Assembly: GCA_964469455.1 (NCBI GenBank)
Contig: CAYXZX010000002.1
Span: 4,500 to 68,499 of the forward strand
Length of the DNA stretch: 64,000 bases
Origin: Fen-999 sp964469455
GTDB taxonomy: Bacteria; Pseudomonadota; Gammaproteobacteria; Burkholderiales; Rhodocyclaceae
Direction of reading: 5' to 3'
The notes under the pieces were generated by a model that saw only the letters and a list, made by a program, of their open reading frames with translations, was not told the DNA's origin and ran no database searches. Shown piece after piece: positions 45,886-55,020 of this stretch (positions are counted from its first letter, which is position 1; every line of letters starts with the position of its first letter). Both the position numbers and the translations under genes were made by a program.

Positions 45886-47040
45886 ATGAACATGGTTTTC
45901 AGCGAAGAGCAGCGGTTGCTGGCGGACACGGCCAGGGATTTTCTCGACGCCCATTGCCCGGTCACGGCCTTGCGGCGCTTGCGTGACGGCAAGGATGCAC
46001 TTGGTTACGACCCGGAAGCCTGGCGGAAGATGGTCGAGTTGGGCTGGACCGCGATTCCCTTCACGGAAGCGTTGGGTGGTCTCGATTTCGGTTATCTGGG
46101 CATGGGCGCGGTATTCGAGCAGATGGGCCGGACGCTCGCCGCCAGCCCGCTGTTCGCCACGGTGGTGCTGGGCGGCTCGGCGCTTTCCCTGGGCGGTTCG
46201 CCAGAGCAACAGGCGACACATGTGCCGGCCATCATCGCGGGCGACAGGCGCTTGGCGCTGGCGTTGGATGAAGGCCGCCGCCACGACCCGGCCGCGATTG
46301 CGCTCGCGGCGCGCCGCGTCGATGACGGCTATATGCTCGATGGCGAGAAAGTCTTCGTGCTCGACGGCCATGTCGCCGACTGGCTGGTCGTGGCGGCCCG
46401 CACGTCGGGTCGGGCGGGCGAGCGGACCGGTCTCAGCTTGTTCCTTGTGGACGCGAATGCGCCCGGTGTCGAGCGGCAACGCAACATGATGCTCGATTCA
46501 CGCAACGCGGCGAGGGTGCGGTTCAATGGCGTCCGGGTGAGCGCCGGCGCGTTGCTGGGGAAGGCCGATGAAGGATGGGAACTGCTCGATGAAATCCTCG
46601 ATCGCGGACGCGCCTGCCTTGCCGCCGAGATGCTGGGCATTGGCCAATGGCTGTTCGACACCACCGTCAAGTACCTGAAGGAGCGAATCCAGTTCGACGT
46701 GCCGATCGGTTCGTTCCAGGCGCTGCAACATCGGGCAGCATGGCTCTACGCGGAACTGGAACTGGCGCGCAGTGCCGTCATGGCCGGCCTGTCGGCCGTG
46801 AATGGCTTGCCCGACGAGCGTCGCCAGCTGGTCAGTCTCGCCAAGGCCAAGATGGGCACGGTACTGGAACGCATCAGCGGTGAGGCCGTGCAGATGCACG
46901 GCGGCATCGGCGTCACCGACGAACTGGATGTCGGCCTCTACCTGAAACGGGGGCGGGTGGCTCGCCATGCATTCGGCGACAACGATTTTCATGCCCAGCG
47001 ATATGGTGAAGGCATCGGCTTGCTGGCGGCGGGAGCTTGA
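45886..47040 (+). CDS. acyl-CoA dehydrogenase, beta-type subunit
   Basis: 384 residues starting MNMVFSEEQRLLADTARDFL. The C-terminal MHGGIGVTDELDVGLYLKRGR is the second-type signature; RIQFDVPIGSFQALQH is the FAD/dimer segment. It pairs with 44678-45862, making the fourth such pair in this window. The downstream acyl-CoA ligase starts 2 nt after its stop, so they are co-translated. Confidence 0.87.
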   Translation: MNMVFSEEQRLLADTARDFLDAHCPVTALRRLRDGKDALGYDPEAWRKMVELGWTAIPFTEALGGLDFGYLGMGAVFEQMGRTLAASPLFATVVLGGSALSLGGSPEQQATHVPAIIAGDRRLALALDEGRRHDPAAIALAARRVDDGYMLDGEKVFVLDGHVADWLVVAARTSGRAGERTGLSLFLVDANAPGVERQRNMMLDSRNAARVRFNGVRVSAGALLGKADEGWELLDEILDRGRACLAAEMLGIGQWLFDTTVKYLKERIQFDVPIGSFQALQHRAAWLYAELELARSAVMAGLSAVNGLPDERRQLVSLAKAKMGTVLERISGEAVQMHGGIGVTDELDVGLYLKRGRVARHAFGDNDFHAQRYGEGIGLLAAGA

Positions 47041-47042
47041 GC

Positions 47043-48755
47043 ATGGATCAGGATCTGATGGCCCAGATCGGGGTGGCGCAGCAACAGCTTTGCGCCCCGG
47101 GCGCGCCCTACGAAGTCGTGGAAACCACCGTGGCCGGCCGCACGGCGCGGGTGTTCCGCAAGGCTCCGATCAACGTCCCGGAAGCAATGGCGCCGGCGCG
47201 AGCCTTTGGCGACCGGGAGTTCCTCGTCTATCTCGATCAGCGCTGGTCCTACCGTAAGTTTTTCGAGCACGTCGATGCGCTCGCGTCGATGCTGTCGAGC
47301 CGCTACGGCGTCGGCCGGGGCGATCGTGTGGCGATCGCAATGCGCAATCGTCCCGAGTGGCTGGCGGCGTTTCTCGCTGCCATGTCGGCGGGCGCCACCG
47401 TCGTGCCGCTGAACAGTTGGGGCCAGCGGGAGGAATTGCTGTACGGATTGACCGACAGCACGCCGAAAATCTGCTTCTGCGATGAACAGCGCCTGGCGCA
47501 TGTCGCCAACGATCTTGCACCGCTCGGCATTGTCGCCATCGTGACGGGTGCATCGGCAGCCTCGGATGGCGACCGGGTCGTGCGTTACGACGATCTGGTG
47601 GCCGCTGGCGCCGGCGCGCCGGTACCGGCGGTGTCACTGGCGCCGGATGACGACGCGATTATCCTGTACACCTCGGGCACCACCAGCCAGGCGAAAGGCG
47701 TGGTCTCCAGTCAACGCGCCATTTGCCAGGCCCTGACCAGCTTCGAGTACGGCGGTGCCTTGGCGGGCATGACGTCGCCGGAGAGCGTCAAGCTCATCAT
47801 GTCGCTCGGCTTTGCGCCAACGGTGCTGACCGCCGTGCCGTTGTTTCACGTCAGCGGCCTGCTCGCGCACTTCCTGTATTCGCTGCGCACTGGGCGGCGC
47901 ATGGTGATGATGTACAAGTGGGACGTCGAGGAGGCCCTGCGTCTGATCGAGCGGGAGAAGATTACGGCCGTCGCCGCGTCGACGGCGATGATTGCCCAGT
48001 TGCTCGGTTCGCCCGCATTTGACACCACCGCTACGCGCAGCCTGACGGCGATTGGCCTGGGCGGTTCCGGCGTGACTCGCCGCGTCGTCGATCTCATCGA
48101 GGAAACCCGGCCGAACGCCATGCCGGGCATCGGCTACGGACTCACGGAGAGCAACGGGGTCGGCACGATATCGGCCGGCGCCATTTTCCGCCACAAACCC
48201 ACCAGTTCCGGCGTGCGCGTGCCGATCATGGAGATTTGCACCATCGATGCGGAGGGCCGGCCACTGCCGCAAGGCGCGACTGGCGAGATTTGCCTCAAGG
48301 GCGCGGTCGTGATGTCCGGCTACTGGCGCGATGCGGAGGCGACGGCACGAGTGCTCCGTGACGGCTGGTTCGCCACTGGCGACGTAGGCTACGTGGACGA
48401 AGAAGGCTTCCTGTTCGTGGTCGATCGCATCAAGGACATCGTCAATCGCGGCGGCGAAAAGATCTCGACCGCCGAAGTCGAATCCTGCGTCTCCCGGCTG
48501 CCGGCGGTGGCCGAAGTGGCGGGCTTTGCGCTCCCCGATGACGACCTGGGCGAGGTGCTGGCCTTGGCCGTCAGGCTGCACCCCGGAGCTTCGCTGGACG
48601 AGGATGCCTTACGCGCCCACGTGGCCGAGCACCTGGCCTCGTTCAAGGTTCCGGCCCGCGTCATTTTCTTCGACACGGATCTGCCGCGCAATCCGTCGGG
48701 CAAGCTGCTGCGCCGGGCGCTGCGCGAGCAGGTCGAGCACGGGGGGGATGCTTGA
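47043..48755 (+). CDS. AMP-dependent acyl-CoA synthetase/ligase
   Basis: 570 residues. Adenylate-forming motifs: ILYTSGTTSQAKGVVSS near 201, GYGLTESNG near 361, TGDVGYVDEEGFLFVVDRIKDIVNRGGEKIS and the C-terminal catalytic lysine in NPSGKLLRR. ATG 47043 is used with GGGAG 7 nt upstream. It makes a CoA thioester from an unknown carboxylic acid, in the same operon as two acyl-CoA dehydrogenase pairs. Of the medium/long-chain type rather than the FATP type at 42798. Confidence 0.88.
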   Translation: MDQDLMAQIGVAQQQLCAPGAPYEVVETTVAGRTARVFRKAPINVPEAMAPARAFGDREFLVYLDQRWSYRKFFEHVDALASMLSSRYGVGRGDRVAIAMRNRPEWLAAFLAAMSAGATVVPLNSWGQREELLYGLTDSTPKICFCDEQRLAHVANDLAPLGIVAIVTGASAASDGDRVVRYDDLVAAGAGAPVPAVSLAPDDDAIILYTSGTTSQAKGVVSSQRAICQALTSFEYGGALAGMTSPESVKLIMSLGFAPTVLTAVPLFHVSGLLAHFLYSLRTGRRMVMMYKWDVEEALRLIEREKITAVAASTAMIAQLLGSPAFDTTATRSLTAIGLGGSGVTRRVVDLIEETRPNAMPGIGYGLTESNGVGTISAGAIFRHKPTSSGVRVPIMEICTIDAEGRPLPQGATGEICLKGAVVMSGYWRDAEATARVLRDGWFATGDVGYVDEEGFLFVVDRIKDIVNRGGEKISTAEVESCVSRLPAVAEVAGFALPDDDLGEVLALAVRLHPGASLDEDALRAHVAEHLASFKVPARVIFFDTDLPRNPSGKLLRRALREQVEHGGDA

Positions 48756-48850
48756 TCGTCATGTCATCGAACAGGGCGGACAGCATGTCGCCGTCCCGCC
48801 ATGGCTGACTTTGCCGATGGACAATCAGCCTTGCTTCCCGGAATCGCTTC

Positions 48851-48880
48851 TTGGCATATTCGTTTTGTCACATCTTTAGA
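48851..48880 (+). promoter_or_regulatory. possible sigma70 promoter for the TonB receptor
   Basis: TTGGCA (48851) and TTTAGA (48875) are separated by 18 bases, just before the strong AAGGAGG ribosome site. The -10 match is poor. The 142-base gap before the receptor gene suggests independent expression. Confidence 0.25.
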
Positions 48881-48897
48881 CTGAAGGAGGAATGGAA

Positions 48898-51375
48898 ATG
48901 AGCACACTTACCCGTTGCCGATTCGCGAGCCGCGTCATCCCGACGCTGGTCGCCAGCGCCTTTGGCGCGAGCGTGGCACCGGCGTTCGCGCAGGGAACGC
49001 CGGCGCTGGAGGAAATCATCATCACCGCGCAGAAGCGGTCGGAGAACCTCCAGGACGTGCCGATTTCCGTAATGTCCTTCGACGCCAAGGCCCTCGAGAA
49101 GAAGGGCGTCGTTACGCTCTCCGACATCAACGATGGTTCGGTACCGGGCCTCAGCCTGGCGCCGTACCCCGGCAGCAGCGATTTCTTCTTCCCCAGCTTC
49201 CGCGGCATCACGACCAACACGGCGTTCATCAGCGGCCCCAGCCCGATCGCCGTTCATATCAATGGCGTCTACCAGTCGCAACTGGTCGGGCTCAACAATC
49301 CGGCGGCTGACCTCGAGCGCATCGAAGTGCTGAAGGGCCCGCAGGGAGTGCTGTCCGGACGCAATGCCACGGGCGGCGCCATCAACATCTACACGGCCAA
49401 GCCGGAACTCGGCACTTTCGGCTTCAAGCAGCAATTCACCGTGGCCGAGCGCGACCAGTTCCTGTCCAAGACCACCGTCAATCTGCCGGTGGGCGAGACC
49501 TTTGCCGCCAAAGTCGCCTACGTGACCAACTCGCGCGACAATGAAGGGGTCAAGAACTCGGTGCCTGGCGGCTATCAGTTCGGCGAGCGCAAGTCCGATG
49601 CCGTGCGACTCGACATGCGCTGGCAGCCGTCGTCAAGCGTCACTGTTGATTACGGCTACGACTACTCGCTGGCCAGGGGCCACGACACGCCGCCACAGTG
49701 CCTCTATCCGGGCAATAACGCCTATGCCAACTGGATCGGTGCGTTCGGCATGTCGCTGTCCAGCTTCTTGGCGGATCCGCGTGTCAAGCAGTTCGTAGAC
49801 GGCTGTTCGCCAAGGAAACTGAGCCATCTTTACGCGCCGTTCGACTGGCAGAAGAACCGGAACAAGTCTGAAGGCCACACGCTGAATGTCGACTGGAAGG
49901 TCAGTTCGACGCTGACGGTCCGCTCCATCACCGGCTATCGGGAGATCGATACCCGCAACAATTACATCTACGCGGCCTATGGCGGCGGCGCCGTGCTGCG
50001 CTCCGACAGCGGTCCATTCACCCTCACCAACGTGCCGGGCGTCGGCACGCTGCAACTCGGCCATCCGGTGAAGCTGTACAACGAGTCGTTCTCGCAGGAG
50101 TTCCAGTTCCTCGGCGACCTGGCCAAGAACCTGAGATATACCGCGGGAATCTACTACTCGACGGAAAAAGGCCATCAGGATTCAGGGCCGAACATCGGCC
50201 AGTATCTGGCCGACTTGGGCTTCTTCGGTGCCTATGGCATTCCACCGGTATCGGGGACCGATGCCATGCTGGTTGACCAGAAGGGCCTGCACTCGGCGAA
50301 GAGCGACTCCTGGGCAGTGTTCGGGCAGGTCAGCTGGGCACCGGAGATGTTTGGCGGCAAGGTCGAGGTGGTGCCAGGCCTGCGCTTCACTCGCGACCAC
50401 CGCTGGGTGAATGGCTACAACACCGGCTGGACCAATACCTACATCGTCAATCCGACCGGCGCGACTTCTGGCACCGTGGTCTCGACCATTCCGGGCGCTC
50501 CCGGCTTCGGCTTTGCCAGCGCCTCGGGTGATCGCCGCGATTCGAAGACCACGCCATCGCTGTCCTTGAACTACCACTGGGACAAGGACTTGATGACGTA
50601 CGTGAAGTACTCGAAGGGCTATACGGGCGGCGGCTTCGACCCCGTTTCCGGTCCTGCTTCCGCCGCGAGCTTCAGCAAGGGCTATAGCCCGGAGACGATC
50701 AAGTCGATCGAACTGGGCTTGAAGAGTGAGTTGCTCGACAAGCGCTTGCGCACCAACATCGCGGTGTTCCAGAGCAAGTTCGACAACGAGCAGAAGAGCA
50801 CGGCCCAACTCGGCGGCGGCTGGGCGGTCGAGAACGTTGGCGGTTCGACGTACAAGGGCTTGGAACTCGACTTGACGGCGGCCGTGACCGAAAGCCTGCG
50901 GGTGACGGCGAGCTATGCCACCCTGAGCCACGATTACGACAAGTGGATGGACAACAACCCGATGTCGCCCACCTTCGGTCAGGACGTGGCCAAGAACCGC
51001 AAGCTGATCGTGCCGAAGAACGACTACTCGATCACCGTCGACTACCGCTTCCCGAATTTCGGCCTGCCCGGCAGGCTGGATGGGACGGTGACGTATTCGC
51101 ATCGCGATGACTTCTCGACACCGCTCAACCTCGCCATTCCGAACGTGAAGACCTACAGCACGACGCCGGCATTCCATGTAGTCAATGCCCGGCTGGCACT
51201 CTCGCGCATCAAGGTCGCGCCTGAAGGCAAGGGGTCGCTCACCGTGGCGCTCTGGGGCAAGAACCTGACCAACGAGAAGTACCTGACGCTGGCCAACGGC
51301 GCGTGGGTGAACGATGGCTCCGGCACCTGGGGCGAGCCGCGCACGGTCGGCATGGACCTTATCTATCAGTATTGA
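48898..51375 (+). CDS. TonB-dependent outer-membrane receptor
   Basis: 825 residues. Signal peptide about 1-28 ending APAFA, then LEEIIITAQKRSENLQDVPISV, the TonB-box and plug start of the steroid/sugar-type receptors. Plug motif RIEVLKGPQGVLSGRNATGGAINI near 142, and the final strand ends YLTLANGAW...IYQY with an aromatic last residue for barrel insertion. ATG 48898 is chosen over 48892 because AAGGAGG is then 7 nt away. It probably takes up a bulky hydrophobic substrate such as a steroid; inferred from the neighbours. Confidence 0.92.
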   Translation: MSTLTRCRFASRVIPTLVASAFGASVAPAFAQGTPALEEIIITAQKRSENLQDVPISVMSFDAKALEKKGVVTLSDINDGSVPGLSLAPYPGSSDFFFPSFRGITTNTAFISGPSPIAVHINGVYQSQLVGLNNPAADLERIEVLKGPQGVLSGRNATGGAINIYTAKPELGTFGFKQQFTVAERDQFLSKTTVNLPVGETFAAKVAYVTNSRDNEGVKNSVPGGYQFGERKSDAVRLDMRWQPSSSVTVDYGYDYSLARGHDTPPQCLYPGNNAYANWIGAFGMSLSSFLADPRVKQFVDGCSPRKLSHLYAPFDWQKNRNKSEGHTLNVDWKVSSTLTVRSITGYREIDTRNNYIYAAYGGGAVLRSDSGPFTLTNVPGVGTLQLGHPVKLYNESFSQEFQFLGDLAKNLRYTAGIYYSTEKGHQDSGPNIGQYLADLGFFGAYGIPPVSGTDAMLVDQKGLHSAKSDSWAVFGQVSWAPEMFGGKVEVVPGLRFTRDHRWVNGYNTGWTNTYIVNPTGATSGTVVSTIPGAPGFGFASASGDRRDSKTTPSLSLNYHWDKDLMTYVKYSKGYTGGGFDPVSGPASAASFSKGYSPETIKSIELGLKSELLDKRLRTNIAVFQSKFDNEQKSTAQLGGGWAVENVGGSTYKGLELDLTAAVTESLRVTASYATLSHDYDKWMDNNPMSPTFGQDVAKNRKLIVPKNDYSITVDYRFPNFGLPGRLDGTVTYSHRDDFSTPLNLAIPNVKTYSTTPAFHVVNARLALSRIKVAPEGKGSLTVALWGKNLTNEKYLTLANGAWVNDGSGTWGEPRTVGMDLIYQY

Positions 51376-51393
51376 TCCGGCTTGATGGCGATC

Positions 51394-51429
51394 GGGCGGC
51401 CCGCTTTTCTCGGGGCCGCCCCTTTTTTT
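51394..51429 (+). terminator. Rho-independent terminator
   Basis: A 9-bp perfect stem GGGCGGCCC (51394-51402) / GGGCCGCCC (51413-51421) with a 10-base loop, then C and seven T. It lies 18 bases after the TonB receptor stop, so it ends the receptor transcript. The following DUF2889 gene starts 27 bases later and may rely on read-through. Confidence 0.88.
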
Positions 51430-51455
51430 CAAGCGATCATGGGCTGGGAGTCGCA

Positions 51456-52487
51456 ATGAGCGCGGGTGAAGTAGGGCATCGACGGCCCCAGCCTCCGGCA
51501 AATCCGGCTGGGCACGCGCCCTTGCGTCGCCCCTGCTCGGTTCGGCGGACGTCGTCGATCGATGTCGTCTGGCCGGAAGGTTATGGCGGACGCATGCAGT
51601 TCGACGGCCGCTGCCGCGACATCATGACGCCTGCGGCGGGCGGCGAACCGTTGCCACTGGCCGAGGATGCTGTTCGGGCCGTGATGGCCTTCGATCGAAC
51701 CGTGGAAGCTATCGAGAGTTTTCCGGCACGACCGAATATCGGCGTCCTGGTGGGCATCGACGGCGGTCGGTTGCGCCACCATCTCGGCGATGCCATTCGG
51801 GAGGACCGGGCTGCCGGCAGGCCCTTGTATCAATTGCTCGATGACCTGGTAGGTGCCAGTCTGGTGGCGCCCTGGGCCTGGTCTCGTTGGACGCCGGAAT
51901 GGCGCAGGCGCTACTTCCCCGCTGACGAGGAACAGGCGCGCCTCCTGCGCAAGAAGCGGATGGAAGGCGTCTGCACGGGATTCCGGCCGGGATCGAGCGC
52001 ATTCGATGATGTCTGGGGACGTGACCAGAGCTGCCGTCCAGTGGGCGAACTGAGCCACCCGGACGATCAGGCCGGCTGGCATGCGCTACCCACTCCGGCG
52101 CCGCAGGCATCGCTGCGCCGGGCGCGGCGGATGGACGCCTGGCTGGATGGCAGCTTGCGCTTGGAGGCGCATTTTCAGGACAGCGCCTTGACGCCCGACG
52201 GCACCCGGGTCGCCGTGCATGAATACACACTGCACGCCGATGCCGATCCGGAGACTCTGGAACTACTCGATGTCCATGCCGACCCGCGCATACTGCCGAA
52301 TCCGGAATGCCCGGAAGCCGTCGATAACATCGCACGGCTGGTCGGCTCGCCGCTACCGAGATTGCGGGCCTTGGCGTTGACAGAGTTGCGTGGCGTGCTC
52401 GGTTGCACGCATCTCAACGATGCCTTGCGTGCCCTCGCCGACATGCCCAAGGTGGCCAGGGCATTGTCGGCGTCCCGCCGAGACTGA
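51456..52487 (+). CDS. DUF2889-family protein, divergent
   Basis: 343 residues. MEGVCTGFRPGSSAFDDVWGRDQSC and EIYTLHADADPETLELLDV-like segments resemble the second half of DUF2889 proteins, and the protein is longer than the other copy (259 residues at 21288). GGGAG lies 5 nt before the ATG at 51456. It comes after a terminator, so expression from the upstream operon is uncertain. Function unknown; both copies lie in CoA-thioester degradation operons. Confidence 0.6.
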   Translation: MSAGEVGHRRPQPPANPAGHAPLRRPCSVRRTSSIDVVWPEGYGGRMQFDGRCRDIMTPAAGGEPLPLAEDAVRAVMAFDRTVEAIESFPARPNIGVLVGIDGGRLRHHLGDAIREDRAAGRPLYQLLDDLVGASLVAPWAWSRWTPEWRRRYFPADEEQARLLRKKRMEGVCTGFRPGSSAFDDVWGRDQSCRPVGELSHPDDQAGWHALPTPAPQASLRRARRMDAWLDGSLRLEAHFQDSALTPDGTRVAVHEYTLHADADPETLELLDVHADPRILPNPECPEAVDNIARLVGSPLPRLRALALTELRGVLGCTHLNDALRALADMPKVARALSASRRD

Positions 52488-52491
52488 CTTT

Positions 52492-52508
52492 CGCCCGACG
52501 GTCGGGCG
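52492..52508. terminator. weak palindrome between convergent genes
   Basis: CGCCCG (52492-52497), loop ACGGT, CGGGCG (52503-52508), in the 35-base convergent gap. No T-run on either side. A bidirectional stop signal is possible but unproven. Confidence 0.3.
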
Positions 52509-52522
52509 GACGCTGATCAGGC

Positions 52523-53428
52523 TTACTGCGGAGGCAGCGCGTAGCCGTCTACCACCGGCTTGTGCGAGTCGTTGAAGTACTGGGACAGCGTCGTGTGCAG
52601 ATCGGCCAGTTCCCACTTGCCGCCCTTGGGATTGTCGTAGAAAACGTCCAGGCGGGGGCGCTGCACGATGTTGACCCGGCCGCCCCAGACGACGAACAGT
52701 TCGCCGGAAATGTGCCCGGCTTCTGGCGAGGCAAGATACCCGACCAGCGGCGCGACGTTGGCGGGATCGAAGACGTCGAAACCGTCCTTCGGCGCCGCGA
52801 ACAGGTGCGCATGCGGCATGTTTTCTGTCATGGCGGTACGCCCGCGCGGCAGGATGACGTTGCAGGTGACGCCAAGCTTGATCATCAGGGCGGCGACGCC
52901 GATGCTTAGGGCGGCGATGCCCGCCTTGGCCGGCGCATAGTTGGGCTGCCCCGGAGCAGCGAACAACATGGCCTCTGACGCGGTGCTGATCAGGCGGCCA
53001 TAGACGGGACCGGCCTTGGCTTTCTCTCGCCAGTACTGCGCGGCGTTGCGCATGTTCACGAAATGACCGCGCAGATGCACGCGCACCACGGAATCGAATT
53101 CGTCGTCGGTCATGCCGTAGATGGTCTTGTCGCGGGTGAAGCCGGCATTGTTGACCATGATGTTGACATCACCGAAGGCGTCCAGCGCCGCCTTGAAGGT
53201 CCTGCCCGCCGATTCGGTGTCGGCGCAGTCGCCGAGTGCGGCGATGGCTTCGCCACCGAAAGCCTTGATGTCGGCGACCGTCTGGTGAGCCTTTTCGGCC
53301 GACGCCGGGAAATCGATGTCGTTGATGACCACACGCGCTCCCTGGCGCGCGAGCTGCATTGCTTCCTCGCGGCCAAGTCCCTGGCCCGCTCCCGTGACGA
53401 TGGCCACCTTGCCTGTCAAGTCACCCAT
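52523..53428 (-). CDS. SDR, (3R)-hydroxyacyl-CoA dehydrogenase-like (MFE-2 N-domain type)
   Basis: 301 residues, about 50 longer than a classical SDR. TGAGQGLG near 12, NNAGFTRDK, serine in RLISTASEAM and catalytic YAPAK are present. The extra length and the C-terminal NPKGGKWELADLH region resemble the hydroxyacyl-CoA dehydrogenase domain of peroxisomal MFE-2 and the Rv3502c-type enzymes of cholesterol degradation. AAGGATC precedes the ATG. The thiolase gene lies 32 nt upstream on the same strand, forming a dehydrogenase-thiolase pair. Confidence 0.85.
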   Translation of the reverse strand: MGDLTGKVAIVTGAGQGLGREEAMQLARQGARVVINDIDFPASAEKAHQTVADIKAFGGEAIAALGDCADTESAGRTFKAALDAFGDVNIMVNNAGFTRDKTIYGMTDDEFDSVVRVHLRGHFVNMRNAAQYWREKAKAGPVYGRLISTASEAMLFAAPGQPNYAPAKAGIAALSIGVAALMIKLGVTCNVILPRGRTAMTENMPHAHLFAAPKDGFDVFDPANVAPLVGYLASPEAGHISGELFVVWGGRVNIVQRPRLDVFYDNPKGGKWELADLHTTLSQYFNDSHKPVVDGYALPPQ

Positions 53429-53460
53429 GTTGGATCCTTTCCTCGCCTTGAAGTGTTTTG

Positions 53461-54636
53461 TCAGATGCGTTCGATGATGGTGCCGGTGCCGACGTTGGCG
53501 CCGCAACACATGGTGATGAGCGCCGTTGACTTGTCCTGACGCTCGAGTTCGTGCAGGGCGGTGCAGATCAGTCTGGCGCCGGTCGAGCCGACCGGGTGGC
53601 CGATCGCCATCGCACCGCCATTGACGTTGACCTTGCTCATGTCGGCGTCGAATACCTGGGCCCACGAAAGCACTACGGAGGCAAAGGCTTCGTTGATCTC
53701 GACGAGGTCGATATCGCTCATCTTCATGCCGCTGCGCTTGAACAGCCGCGTGGTGGCGTCGACCGGGCCGTCGAGTCCATAGTATGGATCGGCACCAACC
53801 ACGCAATCGGTGATGATGCGGGCGCGCGCCTTGAGCCCGCGCTTCTTGGCCTCGGCGGCGCTCATCCAGAGAACCGCGGCCGCACCGTCGGAAACCTGCG
53901 AACTGCTGCCAGCGGTAATGATGCCTCCAGGCATCATCGGCTTGAGCGCGGCCAGGCCTTCCATTGTCGTGTCGCGCATCCCCTGGTCGCGCGTGACCTT
54001 GCGCGTGGCGCCGGTGGGCTTGCCGTCTTCGCCGAGCACGGGCGCCTCGACGGCGAACGTCTCGCGGTCGAAGCGGCCTTCGTTCCAGGCAATCTTGGCC
54101 CGACGCTGGGACTCGCAGGCGAGGGCGTCGGTCATTTCGCGCGTCAGTCCCCGATTCTTGACGATGCGCTCCGCCATCTCGAACTGGGTCTGTGCGGTAT
54201 TCCAGGGCCAGCCCTCGGGAATGAAATAGCCGGGGCCGTGCATGACGTTGGCGCCCAGCGGCACGTGGCTCATCAGTTCCAGGCCGCAGGCAATGCCGAC
54301 ATCGATCGAGCCGGCGCCGACCAGCGAGGAAATGATGTGGTTGCAGGCCTGGGCGGAACCGCATTGTGCGTCGACCGTGAAGCCGCCGGTGCTGTAGTTC
54401 TTGCCCATCGACAGCCAGGTCTGGCGGACAATGTTGTTCGACTGTTCGCCGGCCTGGGTGACGCAGCCGCCGGCGACCAGGTCGACGTCGGCGTAGTCAA
54501 TTCCGCTCCGGCGGATCAGTTCCTCGAACGTGACCGACAACAGCTTCGTGGCATGCAGGCCGGACAGATCGCCGACAATGGGCTTCCCGCGGCCGATGGG
54601 GGTTCTACAGGCTTCGACGATGACGGCTTCAGGCAT
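53461..54636 (-). CDS. fadA5: FadA5-like steroid 3-ketoacyl-CoA thiolase
   Basis: 391 residues, identical in length to mycobacterial FadA5. The nucleophilic cysteine is at Cys92 (FadA5 Cys93), and His347 (in AIGHPVG) and Cys377 (in TMCCG) fall at exactly the FadA5 catalytic positions. SGLHAT, VTQAGEQSNNI, LACESQRRA and EINEAFASVVLSWA are shared with that steroid subgroup and differ from housekeeping thiolases. It cleaves the 3-oxo side-chain acyl-CoA of sterols. It diverges from the SDR at 55021 over a 384-base region with site C. Confidence 0.88.
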   Translation of the reverse strand: MPEAVIVEACRTPIGRGKPIVGDLSGLHATKLLSVTFEELIRRSGIDYADVDLVAGGCVTQAGEQSNNIVRQTWLSMGKNYSTGGFTVDAQCGSAQACNHIISSLVGAGSIDVGIACGLELMSHVPLGANVMHGPGYFIPEGWPWNTAQTQFEMAERIVKNRGLTREMTDALACESQRRAKIAWNEGRFDRETFAVEAPVLGEDGKPTGATRKVTRDQGMRDTTMEGLAALKPMMPGGIITAGSSSQVSDGAAAVLWMSAAEAKKRGLKARARIITDCVVGADPYYGLDGPVDATTRLFKRSGMKMSDIDLVEINEAFASVVLSWAQVFDADMSKVNVNGGAMAIGHPVGSTGARLICTALHELERQDKSTALITMCCGANVGTGTIIERI

Positions 54637-54899
54637 CTTGGACTCCTTATCAATGAGTGCTGTTTCTAAACGTGGCAGGCATGGTACCGACTTGATCGAC
54701 CACCGGCATGGAGGGGTCCGAAAGTGGGATTCCGCCGGAACCTCTGAGGGTCGGCGACGGGAAAATCGATGCAAACCAGTATCTTCGCTGGCGAGAGGGC
54801 ATGTCATACCTCATTTGGGTGGTGTGTCGCACAGGGCGACTCGATACTCGGCGCAGTCGAGCGCGGCCGGCGAGGCCGTGATTCCTGCGCCAAGAGGTA

Positions 54900-54915
54900 T
54901 CGTCCGTTCAGACGA
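54900..54915. promoter_or_regulatory. candidate operator palindrome, site C
   Basis: TCGTCCGTTCAGACGA: arms TCGTCC and AGACGA around GTTC. It lies in the 384-base noncoding stretch 54637-55020 between the divergent FadA5-like thiolase (start 54636) and SDR (start 55021), 105 bases before the SDR. The rest of that stretch shows no gene; small frames in it look random. The 23 bases 54899-54921 match site B at 21 positions. Confidence 0.58.
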
Positions 54916-55020
54916 AGAGCCGGGGATGGCCATTCGTTAGTCTGCAAGAGGAAAAACGGGGTTTGCAACGAGGCCCCGCCTTGATAACTGAATCGACTGA
55001 TCTTGTGGGGGAGCGTGACG

